NCBI GenBank assembly: GCA_012026855.1
Contig: VEOV01000038.1
Location: 1 to 8,743, forward strand
Direction of reading: 5' to 3'
From: Geobacter sp.
Lineage (GTDB): Bacteria; Desulfobacterota; Desulfuromonadia; Geobacterales; DSM-12255
DNA length: 8,743 bases
The position numbers and the translations under genes are program-made. The notes below the pieces were generated by a model. It had not been told where the DNA came from. It ran no database searches and saw only the letters and a program-made list of their open reading frames with translations. Below, piece after piece: positions 1 to 5,075 of this stretch (the first letter of the stretch is position 1; every line of letters starts with the position of its first letter).

Positions 1-225
1 GAAGGGAGCCTACCAGCCGAGCGCAAGGGCGGTGCCCAGCAGGCTTACCGCCTCAAGGATGGCAAGCCGGTGGCAGTGGCGATCAAAACCGGCATCGCCA
101 GCAGCAGCTACATGGAGCTGGTGGAAGGGACTTTGAAAGAGGGTGACGAAGTTATCACCGAACAGCGCGGCGGTGAAACAAAGAAAAGCAACAGCAGTTC
201 CAGTCCGATGGGACGCCCCTTTTAA
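1..225 (+). CDS. MacA-like periplasmic adaptor (membrane fusion protein), C-terminal end only
   Basis: Reading frame 1 is open from the left edge to TAA at 223-225, giving the last 74 residues of a longer protein. The visible part has the pattern of the membrane-proximal end of HlyD/MacA-type adaptors: a beta strand 'VAVAIKTGI', then 'YMELVEGTLKEGDEVITE', the usual run in which a glycine turn and 'GDEVI' close the last beta domain. It ends in a Ser/Lys-rich hydrophilic tail (TKKSNSSSSPMGRPF). In the family the adaptor sits in the periplasm and links the inner-membrane MacB transporter to an outer-membrane TolC-type channel. The identification is strengthened by the MacB-type ATPase that starts 3 bases after the stop and the permease after that. 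The N-terminal signal or anchor, hairpin and lipoyl domains lie outside the window, so the substrate cannot be guessed. Confidence 0.82.
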   Translation, partial: EGSLPAERKGGAQQAYRLKDGKPVAVAIKTGIASSSYMELVEGTLKEGDEVITEQRGGETKKSNSSSSPMGRPF

Positions 226-228
226 GCC

Positions 229-908
<680 letters not shown>

Positions 909-909
<1 letters not shown>

Positions 910-2135
910 TGGACTTTATCCAGACCCTCAAAATAGCTCTCCGCGCCCTGCGCACCAACAAGATGCGCTCATTCCTGACCATGCTCGGCATCATTATCGG
1001 CATTGCGGCAGTCATTGCCATGATGGCGGTCGGCGCAGGCGCACGCCATGTGATCTCCCAGCAGATTGCCAGTATCGGCAGCAACATCATTCTTGTCCTG
1101 CCGGGCTCGACCACCAGCGGCGGCCTGCGCACCGGCAGCGGCGGCGCCCAGACGCTGACCAGCGACGATGGCAAGGCAATAATGGCCGAGTGCCCCTCCG
1201 TAGACATGGCTGCCCCTACTGTGCGCAGCTCCGGTCTGATTGTCTACGGCAACATGAACTGGTCCACGGTCATCATGGGCACCACACCGGAGATGTTCGC
1301 CATACGTGAATGGGGGGTGGATAACGGGCGGAGCATCGAGCAGCAGGACGTTGACAGTGCTGCCAAGGTCTGCCTGCTCGGCCAGACGGTTGCCGAGAAC
1401 CTGTTCGGCTCTGCCGACCCGATAGGCAAAATTATCCGGATAAAGAAAGTGCCGTTCACCGTAATCGGCCTACTCGACCGCAAGGGGCAGTCCCCCCAGG
1501 GGCAGGACCAGGACGATGCAGTCTTCGTCCCCCTCCGGACTGCACAGCGCAATCTTGTCCGGGCCCATAAACCCAATCTGGTCGGTGCGATAATGGTAAA
1601 AGCCAAGAGTGAAGAGTTACTGGGAAAAGCTGAGGAAGAGGTAAACGCGCTGCTTAAACAGCGCCATCGCATCACCAACGGCAAGGAGCCGGATTATTCA
1701 ACCCGCAACCTCTCGGAGATTCTTGCCGTTGCCGAGCAGTCGTCCAAGGCAATGTCGCTGCTGCTGGGGGTGGTTGCGTCGATTTCACTGATTGTCGGAG
1801 GGATCGGCATCATGAATATCATGCTGGTATCGGTAACGGAAAGGACACGTGAAATCGGCATCAGAATGGCTATCGGTGCCAGAAGAAATGATATCCTGCT
1901 TCAGTTTCTGACTGAAGCAGTGCTGCTCACCATGATCGGCGGTATTACCGGCATACTGCTCGGAGCTGTCGGAGCAACTGTGGTCTCCAACCTGCTCTCC
2001 TGGCCGACGCTCATCTCGGTCGAGTCAATCTCCATAGCCTTCTTCTTTTCGGCAGTTATCGGCATCTTCTTCGGCTTCTATCCTGCCAGAAAAGCTGCTT
2101 CACTCAACCCGATAGACGCACTGCGCTACGAGTAG
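909..2135 (+). CDS. MacB-type ABC transporter permease (MacB_PCD + FtsX domains)
   Basis: This 408-residue inner-membrane protein has the MacB topology. A short cytoplasmic N-terminus carries the 'ALRALRTNKMRSFLTMLGIIIG' coupling region, followed by TM1 (about 22-42) and a large periplasmic domain (about 44-280). Three C-terminal membrane segments (about 282-307, 331-358, 374-392) form the FtsX domain. The cytoplasmic loop 'TERTREIGIRMAIGAR' (about 310-325) and the ending 'YPARKAASLNPIDALRYE' are hallmarks of MacB permeases. MacB proteins act by mechanotransmission: ATP hydrolysis in the cytoplasm moves the periplasmic domain, which pushes substrate through the adaptor and a TolC channel. The start codon overlaps the ATPase stop (TAATG), so the two are translationally coupled. 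The gene ends 4 bases from the oppositely oriented gene at 2140, and I see no intrinsic terminator in that gap. Confidence 0.93.
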
Positions 2136-2139
2136 CAGC

Positions 2140-2511
2140 CTACTCCTTCATCCAGACGAATCTCGGTTCAAGCCATGGATCGTAAAAGCCTGGGTAGGCC
2201 ACAAAGAAGGTAGCCAGTTCGCCGACACCGCATACCGTTCTGACTATCGCCATGCCGATCCCCTTGAACGGGCCGACCACTGCACCTTTAGCCCAACCAT
2301 CCTCCTCACCGGTAACCATAATCTGCTTGGGGATTTCTGCCCAGCCGGTGACAATGTTGGCCGCGCCACGCACTCCCTTGGTCGCCATGCCGTCAACAAT
2401 TTCCTGGGCAGAGGAAGTGTCAACGTTCTTATTGCCTGCTGCTGCAGCCGACATCGGCATGATCAGCATGAGAGCATAAATAAAGAGCCCGACATAACTA
2501 CGGCTGAACAT
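2140..2511 (-). CDS. small exported protein, TIGR04073-like (exosortase system-associated family), copy 1
   Basis: This 123-residue protein has an apparent signal peptide: Arg at position 4, a hydrophobic stretch 7-20, and a small-residue cleavage zone SAAAA|GN near residue 25. The mature part carries 'RGAANIVTGWAEIPKQ' (48-63), 'VVGPFKGIGM' (78-87), and the ending 'YPGFYDPWLEPRFVW'. The same pattern recurs in the gene just upstream (2511-2978), so the two are tandem paralogues. From memory this resembles the family annotated 'exosortase system-associated protein, TIGR04073'; its biochemical function is unknown. The start is well supported: a GGAG lies 7 bases before ATG, inside the end of the upstream gene, and the start overlaps that gene's stop (TAATG on the minus strand). 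There is one cysteine (94) and no lipobox, so it is probably a soluble or membrane-peripheral exported protein. No exosortase or PEP-CTERM gene is visible nearby, so any link to that system is unproven. Confidence 0.78.
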   Translation of the reverse strand: MFSRSYVGLFIYALMLIMPMSAAAAGNKNVDTSSAQEIVDGMATKGVRGAANIVTGWAEIPKQIMVTGEEDGWAKGAVVGPFKGIGMAIVRTVCGVGELATFFVAYPGFYDPWLEPRFVWMKE

Positions 2512-2978
2512 TATTTGTCTCCAATTGGCTGGGCGTTGTCAACCGGTTGCACAGCAGGCTTGCCAACCGGCTTGTCAGCAGGCTTGGCTACTGGTACCAC
2601 CTCACCTGTTGAAATTGCCTTCCGACCGCTGTTCCAGTCTTGCCAGACAAATTCAGGCTCCATCATCGGATCGTAGTAGCCTGGTTGGGGCACCATGAAG
2701 AACACTGCTTCCGTAATGCCGATAAAGGCACGGTAAAGCGTCATCCCCACACCTTTTATCGGGCCGACTACATAGCCGATATCACCATGATTTTCAGCGG
2801 TAAGGATGGTCTGCTTCGGGATTTCCACTATGGCCGTGGCAAAATTGGTAACACCCCTGACCAGTTTGAAGGACATCTTTTCAGCAATGGCCTCGGGCTT
2901 TGGCACATCAGTGGCAAAAGCAGGATTTGCTGCAACTGCAAGCAACGAGACAGCTAAAGCAGTGACAAATTTCTTCAT
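2511..2978 (-). CDS. small exported protein, TIGR04073-like, copy 2, with Pro/Lys-rich tail
   Basis: I take the start at 2978 (155 residues) rather than the in-frame ATG at 3038. The 2978 start gives a classic signal peptide (MKKFVTALAVSLLAVAANPAFA|TD, cleavage after about 22) and has AAAGGAG about 11 bases upstream; the longer version would put 20 unlikely residues in front and run over the probable promoter. The core matches the downstream paralogue: 'RGVTNFATAIVEIPKQ' (41-56), 'VVGPIKGVGM' (70-79), 'PGYYDPMMEPEFVW' (99-112). Unlike copy 1 it continues for about 40 residues as a Pro/Lys/Val-rich, low-complexity tail with repeated 'KPxxKPxxKP' spacing, probably extended and solvent exposed. 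It resembles TIGR04073 from memory; function unknown. It is the first gene of a two-gene operon with copy 1. No cysteines and no transmembrane segment after the signal peptide. Confidence 0.78.
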   Translation of the reverse strand: MKKFVTALAVSLLAVAANPAFATDVPKPEAIAEKMSFKLVRGVTNFATAIVEIPKQTILTAENHGDIGYVVGPIKGVGMTLYRAFIGITEAVFFMVPQPGYYDPMMEPEFVWQDWNSGRKAISTGEVVPVAKPADKPVGKPAVQPVDNAQPIGDK

Positions 2979-3018
2979 CGGCGCGTGCTCTCCTTTACCG
3001 GGATGCTGCAGAATCTGA

Positions 3019-3046
3019 ACTATAACCACTTTTAGCACAATATCAG
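3019..3046 (-). promoter_or_regulatory. possible sigma70 promoter for the secreted-protein pair
   Basis: On the minus strand a -35-like CTGATA (3046-3041) is followed after 16 bases by TATAGT (3024-3019), which matches the -10 consensus at five of six positions. Transcription would begin near 3012 and leave a leader of about 34 bases before the ATG at 2978. A second, overlapping candidate (TTGCTA, 17 bases, TAAAAG) lies slightly upstream, so the exact element is uncertain. Found by eye only. Confidence 0.35.
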
Positions 3047-3080
3047 TATGGTAGCAAGAAACTGAAGGAAACCCGTCAAA

Positions 3081-3113
3081 AACAAAAAAGGCGCAGCCAT
3101 TCAGGCTGCGCCT
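3081..3113 (-). terminator. intrinsic terminator of the peroxiredoxin gene
   Basis: A perfect 10-bp, mostly GC inverted repeat (aggcgcagcc at 3089-3098, ggctgcgcct at 3104-3113) surrounds a 5-base loop. On the minus strand it is followed by a run of T (complement of A at 3084-3089) and a further T-rich stretch to about 3077. It lies 22 bases beyond the peroxiredoxin stop codon. The other side has no T run, so it should act only on minus-strand transcription, separating the peroxiredoxin from the secreted-protein pair. Confidence 0.92.
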
Positions 3114-3135
3114 CTAAAATTACAAAGTCAGCTGC

Positions 3136-3735
3136 TTACTTTGCGTGTTTGGCAAGATAAGTGGCCACACCAGCGGCAGTCGGCTTCATGGCATCTTCAC
3201 CCTCAGTCCAGTTGGCCGGGCAGACCTGGTCGCCGTGGGTTTCGACAAACTGCAGTGCCGATACCATCCTGATGGCTTCATCAACGCTTCTGCCGAGCGG
3301 CAGGTCGTTGATGACTGCATGGCGGATAATCCCTTTGGTGTCGATCAGGAAGAGCCCCCGCAGGGCAACAGCTTCCCCGAAAAGAATGCCGTAACTCTTG
3401 GCAATGTTTTTGTTCAGGTCAGCTACCAGCGGATACTGGATATCACCGATGCCACCATCTTCCGGATTGGTTTTTTTCCAGGCAAGATGGGTAAACTTGG
3501 AGTCGACCGAAACACCGATAACTTCGCAGTTCCGCTTCTTGAATTCATCAAGCTTTTTATTGAAGGCCAGAATCTCCGAAGGACAGACAAAAGTAAAGTC
3601 GAGCGGGTAAAAGAACAGCACGACATACTTCCCCTGGAAAGCTGACAGGGTGATCTGGCCGAAACTGTTGTCCGGCATGACTGCATCAGCGGTAAAATCA
3701 GGCGCCGGCTGGGTGACAAGAGTGCATACGCTCAT
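3136..3735 (-). CDS. typical 2-Cys peroxiredoxin (AhpC/Prx1 subfamily)
   Basis: This 199-residue thiol peroxidase is full length for the family. The peroxidatic cysteine is Cys51 in 'PLDFTFVCPSE', with Pro44 and Thr48 of the PxxxTxxC motif in place and the conserved Arg126 in 'ALRGLFLID'. The resolving cysteine is Cys172 in 'HGDQVCPANW', so the catalytic cycle should form an intersubunit disulfide in a homodimer. It reduces hydrogen peroxide, organic peroxides or peroxynitrite in the cytoplasm and is normally recharged by thioredoxin; a trxB gene lies about 2.8 kb away at 6494. It contains GGIG (94-97) and a C-terminal 'YL' (193-194), close to the motifs linked to overoxidation sensitivity. 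AAGGAG stands 9 bases before the ATG. The gene is monocistronic, with its own promoter and terminator. I leave the symbol blank because ahpC, prx and bcp naming varies for this type. Confidence 0.95.
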   Translation of the reverse strand: MSVCTLVTQPAPDFTADAVMPDNSFGQITLSAFQGKYVVLFFYPLDFTFVCPSEILAFNKKLDEFKKRNCEVIGVSVDSKFTHLAWKKTNPEDGGIGDIQYPLVADLNKNIAKSYGILFGEAVALRGLFLIDTKGIIRHAVINDLPLGRSVDEAIRMVSALQFVETHGDQVCPANWTEGEDAMKPTAAGVATYLAKHAK

Positions 3736-3776
3736 AATATAAATCTCCTTGGCTGGTAATTTTTAAACGTGTTAAA

Positions 3777-3805
3777 AAAATACCAACCAGACCTCCCCTT
3801 GTCAA
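3777..3805 (-). promoter_or_regulatory. sigma70-type promoter of the peroxiredoxin gene
   Basis: Reading the minus strand, a perfect -35 TTGACA (3805-3800) is followed by a 17-base spacer and TATTTT (3782-3777) as -10. Transcription would begin near 3770, about 35 bases before the ATG. Perfect -35 sequence, ideal spacing and position directly upstream of a gene with a good Shine-Dalgarno make this the best promoter in the window. I see no clear OxyR- or PerR-type operator around it. Confidence 0.72.
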
Positions 3806-3807
3806 GC

Positions 3808-3832
3808 AAAAAAGATAAAAACAATCTTCTTT
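3808..3832 (-). terminator. possible weak AU-rich terminator after the ferredoxin-like gene
   Basis: On the minus strand, just past the ferredoxin-like stop codon, AAAGAAGAT and ATCTTTTTT can form a 9-bp stem (one G-U pair) around a 7-base loop; the descending arm is itself the T run. The stem is almost all A-U, so it would be weak. The peroxiredoxin -35 element begins only 3 bases further on. Some read-through into the peroxiredoxin gene is therefore possible. Confidence 0.3.
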
Positions 3833-3835
3833 ATC

Positions 3836-4606
3836 CTATTCCTTTATTTCTCCCCTGATACTGATATTTACCTCTTTGAAAGGGATCTCCTTACCGGATG
3901 CCGCCAATGCCTGTCTGGCAGCCATGACAATCCCTCCGCAGCAGGGGACCTCCATCCTCATCACGGTGATGCTCTTGATGGAGGAGTTGCGAAACAGTTC
4001 GGTCAGTTTCTGCAGATAGAACTGGTTGTCATCCAGTTTAGGGCAGCCGATGACCACGGCTTTGCCGGCCAGGAAGTCCTTGTGGAAATCGGCATAGGCA
4101 AACGGCACGCAGTCGGCGGCGATAAGCAGGTCGGCATCCTGGAAATACGGTGCCGTCGTCGGGACCAGATGGAGTTGTACCGGCCACTGGCCGAGCATGC
4201 TCTGACGCGAACCGGCCTCGGCAGCTGCGGCAGCCGGTGCCGCAAAGCTCATGGCCCGTGAACCGGGGCAGCCGCCGCCATGACCATGCCCATGGCCATG
4301 ATGACTATGGTGACCGTGGCCATGGTGTCCGTGGCCATGATGACCATGGGGCTGGTGGGGTGCGCCGCTCGCTTTCAGGTGCTGCTCAACGGCAACTTCG
4401 TCAAAGGCGTCTGCCTCCCGTTCGATGATGGTAATGGCGTCCTGGGGGCAGTCCCCGAGGCAGGCGCCGAGACCGTCGCAAAGGTTGTCGGCGGAAAGCA
4501 CCGCCTTGCCGTTGACGATTTTTATCGCCCCTTCGGCGCATGACGGCACGCAAAGGCCGCAGCCATTACATTTATCCGGGTCAATCTGTACAATTTTACG
4601 CAGCAT
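3836..4606 (-). CDS. His-rich ferredoxin-like iron-sulfur protein (two cluster motifs plus conserved Cys-containing C-terminal domain)
   Basis: This 256-residue protein has three parts. Residues 1-62 are a ferredoxin domain: a normal first cluster motif C13-x2-C16-x2-C19-x3-C23, then 'CDGLGACLGDCP' (C43, C49, C53) in which Leu46 replaces the expected cysteine. Residues 84-109 are a linker with 15 histidines in 26 positions, mostly HGHHGHG units, followed by 'GGGCPGSR' (C113). Residues about 130-256 form a domain with 'LIAADCVPFAY', 'VVIGCPKLDD' and 'MEVPCCGG', whose cysteines could bind another cofactor. I know this architecture from anaerobes (4Fe-4S binding proteins of Geobacter, Desulfovibrio and clostridia), but no role is established that I can cite. 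It is probably a cytoplasmic electron carrier or metal/redox protein. AGGAG lies 7 bases before ATG. It follows the ygbA-like gene by 16 bases, so the two form one operon and perhaps share a nitrosative-stress role. Confidence 0.87.
   Translation of the reverse strand: MLRKIVQIDPDKCNGCGLCVPSCAEGAIKIVNGKAVLSADNLCDGLGACLGDCPQDAITIIEREADAFDEVAVEQHLKASGAPHQPHGHHGHGHHGHGHHSHHGHGHGHGGGCPGSRAMSFAAPAAAAAEAGSRQSMLGQWPVQLHLVPTTAPYFQDADLLIAADCVPFAYADFHKDFLAGKAVVIGCPKLDDNQFYLQKLTELFRNSSIKSITVMRMEVPCCGGIVMAARQALAASGKEIPFKEVNISIRGEIKE
4280..4357 (-). repeat. His-codon repeat tract inside the ferredoxin-like gene
   Basis: The stretch encoding residues 84-109 is a simple sequence of alternating CAT/CAC and GGC/GGT codons, seen on the plus strand as recurring 'catg(g/a)cc' and 'atggtg' units. 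The near-identical units make it a plausible site of slippage or unequal recombination, so linker length may differ among strains. Confidence 0.75.
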
Positions 4607-4622
4607 TTCAGTTCTCCTGTGG

Positions 4623-4976
4623 CTATTTTTTAAAGTAGTAATGCCAAAGATAGTCGAGGCGGCCTCTGAGAATCATCCGTTTGCCGGAGTAGGCCATTAT
4701 GGTGCGAATCTGCTGGCGGTACTCCTTGGTGTAGCAGTGAATGTGACAGTCCTTGCAGGCCGGCTTCGGGTCAAGGGGACAGAGCGCCCGTTTCTTCATG
4801 CCGTGCTCCAGGAGGGCCGCGCAGTCGCTGCAGAGCAGGAGCTGCTGTCCATTGTTGCGCCGCAGGATGTCAGGCACCGGCGTCTGCTGGTTGTCATGTT
4901 TTGCCTTGCAGTAAAGCCCGATGAAACGGGCCAGTATCTCAAGGTCTGCAAGCTGTGCTGGTGTCAGGCTGTTCAT
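4623..4976 (-). CDS. YgbA-like protein (nitrous oxide-stimulated promoter family, PF11756 type)
   Basis: This 117-residue cysteine-rich cytoplasmic protein has the conserved pattern of the YgbA family: an N-terminal helix ending 'IGLYCKAKH' (C23), 'LCSDCAALLEHGMKKRALCPLDPKPACKDCHIHCY' (C49, C52, C66, C74, C77, C81), then 'YRQQIRTIMAYSGKRMI' and a final 'LxYLWHYYF'. The seven cysteines, including CxxC and CxxCxxxC pairs, suggest an iron-sulfur or zinc site. In enteric bacteria ygbA is repressed by NsrR and induced by nitric oxide; its molecular role is not settled to my knowledge. The start at 4976 has only a weak AGGG upstream. It is the first gene of an operon with the His-rich ferredoxin-like gene and is divergent from pcnB. 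The family call is from remembered motifs and is fairly secure; the physiological role in this organism is inferred. Confidence 0.85.
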   Translation of the reverse strand: MNSLTPAQLADLEILARFIGLYCKAKHDNQQTPVPDILRRNNGQQLLLCSDCAALLEHGMKKRALCPLDPKPACKDCHIHCYTKEYRQQIRTIMAYSGKRMILRGRLDYLWHYYFKK

Positions 4977-4993
4977 GTTGTTACCCTAACGTA

Positions 4994-5024
4994 ATTATCC
5001 TGAAAGACGCATGACCCAAGTCAA
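4994..5024 (-). promoter_or_regulatory. possible promoter of the ygbA-like/ferredoxin operon
   Basis: On the minus strand TTGACT (5024-5019) is followed after 19 bases by GATAAT (4999-4994), which matches the -10 consensus at five of six positions. The spacing is longer than ideal, as is seen for promoters that need a regulator. Transcription would begin near 4987, about 11 bases before the ATG, which fits the poor Shine-Dalgarno. The -35 lies inside the dyad described separately. Confidence 0.38.
5011..5024. promoter_or_regulatory. candidate FNR/CRP-family-type operator (dyad) between the ygbA-like gene and pcnB
   Basis: The sequence ATGAC-CCAA-GTCAA has two inverted half-sites; the inner four bases (TGAC/GTCA) pair perfectly around a 4-base spacer. 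Five-base half-sites spaced by four are the layout bound by FNR/DNR-type CRP-family regulators, several of which respond to oxygen or nitric oxide. It overlaps the probable -35 of the ygbA-like operon, a position that favours repression. A dyad this short can occur by chance. Confidence 0.33.
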
Positions 5025-5075
5025 GTTTTCAGCATCTTTGCGTTCAGATGAGTATTGTGCTATCTCTATGGCAGA

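Noticed and set aside
2136..2139. Bidirectional terminator between the permease and the convergent secreted-protein gene
   Set aside because: Only 4 bases separate the stop codons, and I found no GC hairpin with a T run in either direction nearby.
2979..3038. N-terminal extension (ATG 3038) of the second secreted protein
   Set aside because: It would hide a textbook signal peptide inside the protein and overlap the probable promoter; the ATG at 2978 has a Shine-Dalgarno sequence.
4280..4357. CRISPR-like or structural DNA repeat
   Set aside because: The periodicity is explained by alternating His and Gly codons of one intact reading frame; there are no spacers.
5055..5075. TTG start for pcnB adding seven residues
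   Set aside because: There is no Shine-Dalgarno before the TTG, and the ATG at 5076 gives a normal PcnB N-terminus.
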